This document shows, piece after piece, positions 6,158 through 13,483 of a stretch of 15,423 nucleotides of DNA (position 1 is the stretch's first letter; the number at the start of each line of letters is the position of its first letter). The notes beneath the pieces were generated by a model, which saw only the letters and a list, made by a program, of their open reading frames with translations, did not search any database and was not told the DNA's origin. The position numbers were made by a program, and so were the translations under genes. Location: the NCBI GenBank assembly GCA_035306625.1, contig DATGNS010000002.1:1-15423 (forward strand), read 5' to 3'. This DNA comes from Serpens sp035306625. GTDB lineage: Bacteria; Pseudomonadota; Gammaproteobacteria; Pseudomonadales; Pseudomonadaceae.

Positions 6158-6676
6158 ATGCAAGCCAGTCGGGGTTTCACCCTCATCGAGCTCATGATCG
6201 CCGTCAGCCTGCTGGCCATCGTCGCGGCCCTGGCCGCGCCGGCCATGGGCGACTTCCTCGTGCGCCAGCGGGTGGCCAGCCAGGCCGGAGATCTGGCCCT
6301 GGCCATGGCCCTGGCCCGCTCCGAGGCCATCAAGGACTCCGCCAGTGTTGCCGTGCTGCCGCGCACGCTCAGCCCGAGCGGCTGGGGCGACGGCTGGTGC
6401 GTGGCACCGGCGGATGTCGCCAGCTGCGATGACGCCCGGGTGCTGCGCCACTTCCCCGCGCGCGGCAACGTCACCATCGCCACCGCCAACCTGGCCTCAC
6501 CCTTCCACATCGTCTTCCTGCGTGACGGCACCCGGGGCGTGGCCAGCGGGCGGCCACGCTTCAAGGTGTCCTCCGCGCAGCTGCCAGCGGGAGGACAGGC
6601 GCGCTGCGTGCTGCTCACGCCCCAGGGGCGCGTCGAGGTGACGACGGTGGCCCGGGACATCGACTGCCCCGCTTGA
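6158..6676 (+). CDS. fimU: Type IV minor pilin FimU (GspH family)
   Basis: Minor pilin of 172 residues. The leader MQASRG is cut after Gly6, giving a mature FTLIELMIAVSLLAIVAALA helix with Glu5 at residue 11. FimU, PilV, PilW and PilX form a GspHIJK-like priming complex that starts pilus assembly and sits at the pilus tip; FimU links this complex to the major pilin. The globular part contains Cys pairs (WCVAPADVASC and RC...DC) fit for disulfides. Where FimT has GRVR near its C-terminus, FimU has GRVE (157-160). This is the first gene of the apparent operon and starts 165 bases after fimT; a GGGG run (6148-6151) serves as a modest ribosome-binding site. The next gene begins 19 bases later. 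Confidence 0.93.
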   Translation: MQASRGFTLIELMIAVSLLAIVAALAAPAMGDFLVRQRVASQAGDLALAMALARSEAIKDSASVAVLPRTLSPSGWGDGWCVAPADVASCDDARVLRHFPARGNVTIATANLASPFHIVFLRDGTRGVASGRPRFKVSSAQLPAGGQARCVLLTPQGRVEVTTVARDIDCPA

Positions 6677-6695
6677 ACCCAGGAGAGCACAGGGA

Positions 6696-7268
6696 ATGTC
6701 ACGTAACGCGAAGGTTCAGGGCGGCTTCTCGATGATCGAGGTGCTGGTGACCCTGCTGGTGTTCACCATCGGCCTGCTCGGCCTGGCCGCTCTGCAGCTC
6801 AACGCCCTGCAGGGTACCGCCGACAGCGTGCAGCGCTCCCATGCCAGCGCCGTGCTGCAGGAACTGGCCGAGCGCATCCGCGCCAACCCCCAGGCCGGCG
6901 CGGCCAGCTACGCGGGCGATGCCAACTGCGCCGCACCGCCGCCGGCCAGGTGCGCCGATTACCGCAACCCGGCCACCGGCGCCAAGGTCGGCGCCGCCAA
7001 CTGCACGCCGGCGCAGATGGCCGCCTTCGACCGCTGGGAAGCGCAGTGCAGCTATGCGGCGCTGGACAACGCCGACGAGGCGCGCTTTTCCAGCCGGGAT
7101 TTTCTCATCCCCGGCGCCAACGGACGCGTCGTGGACATCCGCAACAACAACGGCGTGCTGACCCTGAGCGCCACCTGGCAGAGCAAGGGCAACGAGCCCC
7201 TGGAGCGCGGCAAGGCGCAGCGTGGCGAACAGTTGCTGAGCGCCCGTCTGGAGGAGATTCGTCGATGA
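6696..7268 (+). CDS. pilV: Type IV minor pilin PilV
   Basis: Minor pilin of 190 residues, GspI-like member of the tip/priming complex. The leader MSRNAKVQGG ends at Gly10 and the mature protein starts FSMIEVLVTLLVFTIGLLGLAALQ. Glu5 (Glu15) and the GLLGLA...LQ helix are characteristic of PilV. The following SHASAVLQELAERIRANP helix is also typical. AGGAG (6681-6685) lies 10 bases before the ATG. The 3' end overlaps the pilW start as ATGA (7265-7268), which indicates translational coupling. Several Cys in the variable domain (for example NCAAPPPARC) could form disulfides. Confidence 0.93.
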   Translation: MSRNAKVQGGFSMIEVLVTLLVFTIGLLGLAALQLNALQGTADSVQRSHASAVLQELAERIRANPQAGAASYAGDANCAAPPPARCADYRNPATGAKVGAANCTPAQMAAFDRWEAQCSYAALDNADEARFSSRDFLIPGANGRVVDIRNNNGVLTLSATWQSKGNEPLERGKAQRGEQLLSARLEEIRR

Positions 7269-8035
7269 ACCGCGCATCCCTTGCATTCACCCAGCGGGGC
7301 CTGACGGTGGTCGAGCTGCTGGTGGCCCTGCTGCTCAGCCTGCTGCTGCTGACCGGCATCGTTCAGGTGTTCCTGGCCAGCAAGCAGACCTATGCCAGCA
7401 ACGAAGCCATGGCCGTGCTGCAGGAAAACGGACGCTTCGCCCTGGAGTTCCTGTCCCGCAGCATCCGCCTGGGCGGCTATGTGGATCCGGTGGGCGAGCT
7501 GGTCCCGCCGTTCGCCGTACTGGGTGGCGCGGCCTGTCCCGGATGGTGCACCGAAAACGGTGACGGCGACGCCTCCGACCAGCTGGCCATCGCCTTCCAG
7601 CCGCCCCAGGACCCGCTCACCGGCAAGCGCCACGACTGCGCCGGCACCGAAGTGGCGGACAAGCGCGTGCTGGTCAACGTGTTCCATGTGAATGGCGGCA
7701 GCCTGCGCTGTTCGTCCTACGAGCTGGACTTGTACCGGGTGCTCAGCCAGAACATCGAACTGGTCGGCGGCATCGATCGCCTGCAGGTGCTGTTCGGCGT
7801 CAACACCCAGGGCCATCCGGACAACGTCAACCAGTACGTCTCGGCGGACCGGGTCGCCGACTGGGCGCAGGTGCGCGCCGTGCGCCTGGCGGTGCTGGCC
7901 AACTCGCAGATGGCGGTCAATCCCGCGCCGCCCCAGCGCCCCTACATCCTGCTGGATGCCGCCGCGGCGAGCTTCGATGACAGCCGGGCTCGCCAGATCT
8001 TCACCACCACCGTGCAGCTCAGGAACATCCATTGA
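7265..8035 (+). CDS. pilW: Type IV minor pilin PilW
   Basis: Minor pilin of 256 residues, GspJ-like and the largest pilin of the tip complex. The leader MNRASLAFTQRG ends at Gly12. The mature N-terminus LTVVELLVALLLSLLLLTGIVQVF starts with Leu instead of the usual Phe and keeps Glu5 (Glu17). The conserved segment LQENGRFALEFLSRSIRLGGY follows. The ATG overlaps the pilV stop by 4 bases and is preceded by GGAGGA (7250-7255), a strong ribosome-binding site inside pilV. Somewhat shorter than P. aeruginosa PilW (about 274 residues as I recall). The pilX ATG follows 8 bases after the stop codon. Confidence 0.92.
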   Translation: MNRASLAFTQRGLTVVELLVALLLSLLLLTGIVQVFLASKQTYASNEAMAVLQENGRFALEFLSRSIRLGGYVDPVGELVPPFAVLGGAACPGWCTENGDGDASDQLAIAFQPPQDPLTGKRHDCAGTEVADKRVLVNVFHVNGGSLRCSSYELDLYRVLSQNIELVGGIDRLQVLFGVNTQGHPDNVNQYVSADRVADWAQVRAVRLAVLANSQMAVNPAPPQRPYILLDAAAASFDDSRARQIFTTTVQLRNIH

Positions 8036-8043
8036 GGTCGCCC

Positions 8044-8553
8044 ATGCCTGTCATCCATTTCCAGCGGGGCGCGAGCCTCATCGTCGCCCTGGTGTTCCTT
8101 CTGGTGCTCACCGCGGCGGGGCTGACCGCCGTGCGCTTCGCCACCCTGGAGGAGCGCATGGCCAGCAACGCCCAGTTCCGCACCATGGCCCAGCAACTGA
8201 CCCAGAGCGAGATCCGCGCGCAGCTGCGGGCGTACAACACCAGCGCGGCCGGGCGCAAGCCGCTGCTCGACGCGGAGAATGCCGGCCCTCATGGCCTCAG
8301 CGAGACACAGCTGACGCGTCTGGCCCTGCCGGACACCGCCGGGGCGCCGGTGGCGCTGAACGCGGTGATCCAGACGCAAGAGGCCGACTTTCCCCAGCAC
8401 AACGTGCGCTTCCTGAGTCGCGGCATCTGCGAGGACGGCAGCAGCACGGACCTGTTCACCTGTACCCGTTACGAGGTGAATACCACCGCCCGGCTGAACA
8501 GCGGCGCCGAGTCGTCGCAGACCCAGGGCATCGTCTTCATGAGCAACCAGTGA
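8044..8553 (+). CDS. pilX: Type IV minor pilin PilX
   Basis: Minor pilin of 169 residues, GspK-like component at the apex of the tip complex. The leader MPVIHFQRG ends at Gly9 and the mature protein begins ASLIVALVFLLVLTAAGLTAVRF. Mature position 5 is Val rather than Glu, as expected for the PilX/GspK-type subunit at the very tip, which needs no salt bridge to a preceding subunit. The TLEERMASNAQF segment is a PilX hallmark. ATG at 8044 has GAGG (8035-8038) 5 bases upstream; the in-frame TTG at 8032 overlaps the pilW stop and would lengthen the leader without need. The small secreted-protein gene follows after 8 bases. Confidence 0.9.
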   Translation: MPVIHFQRGASLIVALVFLLVLTAAGLTAVRFATLEERMASNAQFRTMAQQLTQSEIRAQLRAYNTSAAGRKPLLDAENAGPHGLSETQLTRLALPDTAGAPVALNAVIQTQEADFPQHNVRFLSRGICEDGSSTDLFTCTRYEVNTTARLNSGAESSQTQGIVFMSNQ

Positions 8554-8561
8554 GCCTTCCC

Positions 8562-8897
8562 ATGAAACATCTGCTGCTTCTGCTGGCCTGCTGGCTGGTC
8601 GTTCCCCTGGCCGGCGCGCAGGTCCCGGGCGACGAGGAGCCCTGGGTGGAAACCATCGAGGCGTCCCGGGTGATCGTCAACTGGAACCCGCGCGGCCAGC
8701 GCCTCGGCACCCTGCTGGTGTACCCCTGCGCCCGCTGCGAGATGCTCACCCTGAGCATCGACCGGGACACCCGGCTGACCCGCCTGGGCGAGCCGGTGGA
8801 AATCTCCACCCTGGCCCGCAAGGCCGACTGGTCCGCCCACGTGACCCGTGCCAGCCAGGCGCCGGGGCGCGCCCTGGCCATTGCCATCTTCGACTGA
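8562..8897 (+). CDS. Small exported CxxC protein of unknown function in the pilin operon
   Basis: A 111-residue protein I do not recognise. The N-terminus (MKHLLLLLACWLVVPLAGA) is a clear Sec signal peptide with an AGA cleavage site after residue 19; there is no lipobox. The mature 92 residues are strand-rich (RVIVNWNPRGQRLGTLLVYP) and contain a CARC motif (Cys56, Cys59) that could form a disulfide or bind metal. The gene begins 8 bases after pilX and ends 15 bases before pilY1, so it is co-transcribed with them; only GAG (8552-8554) offers a ribosome-binding site, suggesting coupling to pilX. Its size is like that of P. aeruginosa PilY2 (about 115 residues), but PilY2 lies after pilY1, a position that is empty here. 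Whether this is a displaced PilY2 relative or a separate periplasmic or tip-associated factor cannot be decided from sequence alone. Confidence 0.75.
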   Translation: MKHLLLLLACWLVVPLAGAQVPGDEEPWVETIEASRVIVNWNPRGQRLGTLLVYPCARCEMLTLSIDRDTRLTRLGEPVEISTLARKADWSAHVTRASQAPGRALAIAIFD

Positions 8898-8912
8898 CCA
8901 AGGACGGCGACC

Positions 8913-11900
8913 ATGCTCAAGCTCAGACCCCTGGCGCTGGCCATGACAGCCTTCGCCTACACCCTGTGCGCCGCCCACACGGCGCTGGCGGATGACATCG
9001 AGATCTACGTGACCCGCGACCTGCCGGCCGACCAGCGCGTGCGGCCGAACATCCTGTTCATCCTCGACTCGTCGGGCTCCATGACCACGACGGTGTCCGG
9101 CACCAGGAAGTCTCGCAACCAGGTGGTACGGGAGGTAACCAAGGACCTGATCGACGAGCTCAAGGTTGCCGGGGACGTCAATGTGGGCCTGATGCGCTTC
9201 AATACCGAGGATGGCGGGCGGGTGATCTATCCGGTCACGCGACTGACCAACGACAACGCCAGGGCGATCAAGGACGCGATCGACACCATCAACACCAGCG
9301 ACTGGACACCGCTTTCCGAGACCCTGTACGAGGCCTATCGCTACCTGAGCGGCCAGAGTCTGGTGTACGGCAGCAGCAGCGCTTCCGGCTCCAGGTCGGG
9401 GAACACCTACCGAAGCCCCATCGAGCACTCCTGCCAGCGCACCAACGTCATCTTCCTGACCGATGGCGAGCCGACCTACGACCTCAAGGCGAACAGTCGG
9501 ATCCGGCCGCTGGCGGCCAGCAACAGCACGTGGAAAGAGGACAGCTGCGAAACCTGGTCCGGCAACCGGGAAAACGACAGCGACAGGAAGAACGGCCAGT
9601 GCCTGCCGCACCTGGCCGAATACATGGCCAACCAGGACATGGCGCCCGGCGTCCCCGGCAAGCAGACCGTCAACACCTACACCATCGGCTTCGCCACCAA
9701 CCAGCAGCTGCTGAAGAACACCGCCGAGGCCGGTGGCGGCAAGTACTTCACCACCAGCAACGTCTCCGGCCTCACCGAGGCGATGAAGTCGATCATCGTG
9801 GAGATCCTGGCCGAGAACACCAGCTTCGCCGCCCCCAGCGTGGCGGTCAGCGCCTACAACAACCTCGGCTACCGCAACGACCTCTACTACGCCCTGTTCC
9901 GGCCCGCCGAGGGCGATCGCTGGGTGGGCAACGTCAAGCGCTACAAGCTGACCCGGGACGGCAACGGCGACAGCATGATCGTCGACGCCACAGGTCAGTC
10001 GGCGGTGGATCCCGACACCGGCTTCTTCCGCGACACGGCGCGCAGCATCTGGTCGTCGACCGCCGACGGCAAGGATGTGGCCAAGGGCGGGGTCGCCGAG
10101 AACCTGCCCGCCTCGCGCCGGGTGTACACCTGGACCGGCGCCGACCGCAGCCCGGCGGCCGACGCCGGTGTAGGCGGCGCCGTCAGCCTGGCCCCCCTGG
10201 CCGCGGATACCCCGGGCCTGACCCGGGAGCTGCTGGGCGCCGCCAACGACACCGAGCGCAGCCACTTCATCCAGTGGGGGCAGGGCCTGGATCCGCAGAC
10301 CGGCGCGCGCCGCCGGCAGATCGCCGATGTGCTGCACAACGAGCCCAAGCTGGTGGCCTACCGCACCGACGAGAACCTGGCGCGGGTCACCAACGCGGAA
10401 AAGGCGGGGACGCCGAGCTACGATCCGGCCCTGGGCGACACGCTCGAGCAGCTGTACCTGTTCTTCAGCAGCAACGAAGGCTTCATCCACGCGGTGGACG
10501 CCCGCACGGGCATCGAGAAGTTCGCCTTCATTCCCAAGGAGCTGCTGCCCAACCTCAAGGCCTATTACAAGGACGCCAGGGGTGGGGCCAAGACCTACGG
10601 CATGGATGGGCAGATCAACCTGTGGGTCGAATACGGGGCCCTGGATGCCGACAGCCAGACCCGTACCCTGAGCAAGGCCTACCTGTACGCGGGCATGCGT
10701 CGCGGCGGCCGCAATTACTATGCGCTGGACGTCACCAACCTGGATGCGCCCCGGCTCAAGTGGGTCATCAAGGGGGGCGTGACCCCCGGCTTCGAGAAGC
10801 TGGGGCAGACCTGGTCGGCGCCCCTGCTGGGCAAGCTGAAGGTCAACGGCACCGCGACCCGGGTGCTGGTGTTCTCCGGCGGCTACGACACCAACCAGGA
10901 CCTGGACACGCCCAACACGCCACGCAATGACACGCTCGGCAACGCCCTGTTTATCGTCGATGCCGAGACCGGCAAGCTGCTCTGGCGCGCCGGCGGTGAT
11001 GAAGGGGCCGACCTGCGCATCAGCAGCATGACCAACAGCATTCCCGCCGAGCCGGCGATGGTGGATGTGGACGGCGACGGCCTGCTCGACCTGCTGTATG
11101 CGGCCGACACCCGGGGCCAGATCTTCCGCATCGACTTCACCCACGGTGGGCTCAGCAGCACCGCCACCGGCGGGCGCATCGCCGCCCTGGGTGGCGCCAG
11201 CGCGGCGGACAACCGGCGCTTCTACAACACCCCGGACATCGCCCTGCATCGCGAGCGGGGGGCCCGGCCGCACTTCACCATCGCCATCGGCTCCGGGTAT
11301 CGCGCCCACCCGCTCAACGAGGACACCGAGGATCGCTTCTACGTGCTGCGCGACTATGACGTGTACAGCGCGCCCGCCAGCTACGTGACCCTGACCGAGG
11401 ACGATCTGACCGATGTGTCCAGCGTGAGCGTCAGTGGCGAGGCGGCCGCGAACATCCGCACGCAACTGGCCGCCAGGGAAGAGCAGATCAATGCGCTGAA
11501 TGCCGCGGTGAGCACCGCCCAGCTGAGCCTCAACGACTACCGGGCCGCGGCGGGACTGACCGGCAAGTACCTGGCCTGGCAGCAGGAACAGGCCGCGGCG
11601 CTGAATGTGCAGCAGCAGATCGAGGAGATCGACGAACGCAATCCGTTCGTCCAGGTGCATGCCCCCGAGACCCGGCAGCAGGCCCTGTTCCAGGAGCAGC
11701 TGGTGCAGGTGCAGGCCCGTCTGGCGCAGTGGATGGCGGCGAACGCCGATGAGGATCCGCAGCTGGCGGCGGCGCGCGCGGACCTGGCGGGGGCCTACAA
11801 CAGCCTGCTGCAGTATCAGAGCTCGCTGGAAACCTGGCAGCGCCGCATCGCCCAGCAGGAAAGCGAGCTGCTGGCGGCCATGGCCGACCCTGACCGCCTC

Positions 11901-12986
11901 ATGACCGACCCTGACAGCCAGGTGATTGGCGCCCTGGAGAACGCCCTGACGGCGGAACGGGATCGCTACCGGGCAGAGGCTGCGCGGCGCGATCAGCTGA
12001 TCCAGGACCTGCCGGCGCTGCTGACGGCGCTGGATACTGGCGACCCGGCAGCCCGCGCCCAGGCCCTGGAGGCGCTATCCCGGGCAGCCGGTGTTGTTGC
12101 CGACGGCGCGGGGATCGATGAGCTGCTGGCCCGGGATGAACAGGGCAAGCGGCAGCGCCTGGCCGACCAGGCGGCCAGCCAGGAGCGCGATGCGCAACTG
12201 CTCGACCAGCTGGCCGATCAGCGGGACGCGCACCAGGCGGCCGCCGCCGCGCTGCTCGCGGAGATCGAGGCGTTGCAGGCACTGCCCTACGTCGACACCC
12301 CGGCCCTGAGCGAGGCGCAGCTGGCCGAGGCACGGGCCCGCTATGGCGATGACCTGACCGTGCTCGAGGCCTACCAGTTCCTGGTGGACCAGGCGATCGC
12401 CGAGGCCACCGAACGCCTGCCGGCACTGCGCACCGAGATCAACGGCCTCTACGCCCAGCTGCAGCCGGGCGACAACTACACGCCCAACCCGACCCTGCTC
12501 GGCCAGAGCCAGGGCTGGTTCATGCGCCTGCCGGTCGGGGAGAAGGTGCTGTCGCGTTCCACCTCCTACAAGGGCGTGGTGCTGTTCAGCACCTTCAGCC
12601 CCCGGGGCCAGGCGGTCAGCACCTGCGGTCCGGACGTGGGCCGCGGCCGCTACTACGCCCTCAACCTCAGCGATGCCAGCGGCGTGTTCCTGCAGGATGG
12701 GGTGGTGGTGCGTGGCTTCGATCTGAATCGCAGCGGGATTCCGCCGAGCCCGTCGGTGATCCTGGATGACGGCCCCGGCGGTTCCGGCGACAACCCCGGC
12801 AATGACAACGAAGGCGGCAACGACGACGGCAATGACGGTGGTGCCGAGGATGTTGCGGGCGGCGACAAGGGCAACGCCACGCCTTGCATCGGCACCGAGT
12901 GCGTGGAAAAGGCCTGCGGCCCGGGCAAGGGCCGGCAGTTCTGCGCCAGCACCCCGGTCACCCCGACCTACTGGAGGGAAAACTGA
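8913..12986 (+). CDS. pilY1: Type IV pilus tip adhesin/biogenesis factor PilY1 with a large helical insert
   Basis: Large exported protein (1357 residues) that sits at the pilus tip with the minor pilins and acts in pilus extension, adhesion and surface sensing. The signal peptide ends ALA|DD after residue 26. A von Willebrand A domain follows, with the MIDAS motif DSSGS (52-56) and TDGEPT (Asp184). The C-terminal PilY1 propeller starts near 510 (FSSNEGFIHAVDA) and includes GMRRGGRNYYALDVT. Its EF-hand-like calcium loop DVDGDGLLD (718-726) is intact. After about residue 845 the propeller is interrupted by some 340 residues rich in Gln, Ala, Glu and Leu, predicted helical. It resumes at GWFMRLPVGEKVL (Trp1202) and CGPD. 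The tail has an Asp/Asn/Gly-rich linker, four Cys and the usual final TYWRE. AAGGA (8900-8904) lies 8 bases before the ATG. The stop overlaps the pilE start (TGATG). No RGD tripeptide is present. Confidence 0.93.
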   Translation: MLKLRPLALAMTAFAYTLCAAHTALADDIEIYVTRDLPADQRVRPNILFILDSSGSMTTTVSGTRKSRNQVVREVTKDLIDELKVAGDVNVGLMRFNTEDGGRVIYPVTRLTNDNARAIKDAIDTINTSDWTPLSETLYEAYRYLSGQSLVYGSSSASGSRSGNTYRSPIEHSCQRTNVIFLTDGEPTYDLKANSRIRPLAASNSTWKEDSCETWSGNRENDSDRKNGQCLPHLAEYMANQDMAPGVPGKQTVNTYTIGFATNQQLLKNTAEAGGGKYFTTSNVSGLTEAMKSIIVEILAENTSFAAPSVAVSAYNNLGYRNDLYYALFRPAEGDRWVGNVKRYKLTRDGNGDSMIVDATGQSAVDPDTGFFRDTARSIWSSTADGKDVAKGGVAENLPASRRVYTWTGADRSPAADAGVGGAVSLAPLAADTPGLTRELLGAANDTERSHFIQWGQGLDPQTGARRRQIADVLHNEPKLVAYRTDENLARVTNAEKAGTPSYDPALGDTLEQLYLFFSSNEGFIHAVDARTGIEKFAFIPKELLPNLKAYYKDARGGAKTYGMDGQINLWVEYGALDADSQTRTLSKAYLYAGMRRGGRNYYALDVTNLDAPRLKWVIKGGVTPGFEKLGQTWSAPLLGKLKVNGTATRVLVFSGGYDTNQDLDTPNTPRNDTLGNALFIVDAETGKLLWRAGGDEGADLRISSMTNSIPAEPAMVDVDGDGLLDLLYAADTRGQIFRIDFTHGGLSSTATGGRIAALGGASAADNRRFYNTPDIALHRERGARPHFTIAIGSGYRAHPLNEDTEDRFYVLRDYDVYSAPASYVTLTEDDLTDVSSVSVSGEAAANIRTQLAAREEQINALNAAVSTAQLSLNDYRAAAGLTGKYLAWQQEQAAALNVQQQIEEIDERNPFVQVHAPETRQQALFQEQLVQVQARLAQWMAANADEDPQLAAARADLAGAYNSLLQYQSSLETWQRRIAQQESELLAAMADPDRLMTDPDSQVIGALENALTAERDRYRAEAARRDQLIQDLPALLTALDTGDPAARAQALEALSRAAGVVADGAGIDELLARDEQGKRQRLADQAASQERDAQLLDQLADQRDAHQAAAAALLAEIEALQALPYVDTPALSEAQLAEARARYGDDLTVLEAYQFLVDQAIAEATERLPALRTEINGLYAQLQPGDNYTPNPTLLGQSQGWFMRLPVGEKVLSRSTSYKGVVLFSTFSPRGQAVSTCGPDVGRGRYYALNLSDASGVFLQDGVVVRGFDLNRSGIPPSPSVILDDGPGGSGDNPGNDNEGGNDDGNDGGAEDVAGGDKGNATPCIGTECVEKACGPGKGRQFCASTPVTPTYWREN
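11448..12467 (+). other. Segment encoding a predicted coiled-coil insert inside the PilY1 propeller
   Basis: Residues about 846-1185 of PilY1. It consists of long runs of charged and Gln/Ala/Leu residues with few glycines or aromatics (for example QLAAREEQINALNAAVSTAQ and LLDQLADQRDAHQAAAAALL). These are broken by short Pro-containing turns near 880-900, 995-1005 and 1125-1135, giving perhaps four to six helices. The propeller sequence is recognisable on both sides. No change in base composition marks the boundaries. Confidence 0.7.
11880..11921 (+). repeat. Short tandem near-duplication in the pilY1 insert
   Basis: Two adjacent 21-base units share ATGRCCGACCCTGAC (11880-11894 and 11901-11915) and encode MADPDRL and MTDPDSQ. 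The tandem lies in frame within the helical insert and would add one turn or loop between helices. It probably arose by slippage or a small duplication. Confidence 0.5.
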
Positions 12987-13426
12987 TGGACCAGAAAGGC
13001 TTCACCCTGATCGAGATGATGGTGGTGGTGGCGATCATCGCCATCCTCGCCGCCATCGCCTATCCCAGCTACGAGGATTACAGCCTGCGCTCGGGACGTG
13101 CCGACGGCAAGGCCAAGCTGATGGAGATCCTGCAGGCCCAGGAGCGCTTCTTCTCGCAGAACCAGCGCTATATTGCGGCACTGGATGGCAGCCCTTCCGT
13201 TTCGCCGCCCACCGGCCTGGGCTATGCGGCCGATCCGGTGATCTCCGACGAGGAGCGCTACAGCATCAGCGCGGCGCCCTGTGGCAATGGCATTGCCAGC
13301 TGCGTGCTGCTCACCGCCGTGCCGCGGGGCGCGCAGGCCAGTGATGCGGCCTGCGGCTCCCTGACCCTGAGCAGTCGGGGCGAGCGGGGCCGCACGGGCA
13401 CCGCGCCCCTCGACGCCTGCTGGTAG
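12986..13426 (+). CDS. pilE: Type IV minor pilin PilE
   Basis: Pilin-like protein of 146 residues, closest in build to major pilins. The leader MDQKG is cut after Gly5, then FTLIEMMVVVAIIAILAAIAYPSYEDY with Glu5 at residue 10. It bridges the tip complex and the pilus shaft. Four Cys (99, 106, 123, 145) fit two disulfides, one closing the C-terminal D-loop (AACGSLTLSSRGERG...DACW). The ATG overlaps the pilY1 stop (TGATG) and is preceded by GGAGG (12973-12977), so no room remains for pilY2. The frame is open upstream, but earlier starts would lose the leader. It is the last gene of the operon, with a terminator 12 bases after its stop. Confidence 0.93.
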   Translation: MDQKGFTLIEMMVVVAIIAILAAIAYPSYEDYSLRSGRADGKAKLMEILQAQERFFSQNQRYIAALDGSPSVSPPTGLGYAADPVISDEERYSISAAPCGNGIASCVLLTAVPRGAQASDAACGSLTLSSRGERGRTGTAPLDACW

Positions 13427-13438
13427 CAGGCAGCAGAA

Positions 13439-13470
13439 AAGAAGGCCGGCAATTGCCGGCCTTCTTCCTT
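13439..13470. terminator. Bidirectional intrinsic terminator between pilE and ispH
   Basis: AAGAAGGCCGGC (13439-13450), AATT, GCCGGCCTTCTT (13455-13466) is a fully palindromic sequence giving a 12-bp stem and a 4-base loop. TTCTTCC follows on the plus strand, and CTTTTC on the minus strand (from GAAAAG at 13436-13441). It sits between the convergent stop codons of pilE and ispH and should end both transcripts. Confidence 0.9.
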
Positions 13471-13483
13471 CTTCCGGGGCGCG

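Noticed and set aside
2783..6451. Very long open frame on the minus strand (about 1222 codons)
   Set aside because: It runs antisense to serB and fimT and out of frame through thiO. Its product is Arg/Gly/Ala/Gln-rich with no domain. This is the usual open third frame opposite high-GC coding sequence.
8469..11660. Long minus-strand open frame opposite pilY1 (about 1063 codons)
   Set aside because: Shadow of pilY1 in GC-rich DNA. The translation is low-complexity Val/Gly/Ala/Arg without motifs, signal peptide or ribosome-binding site.
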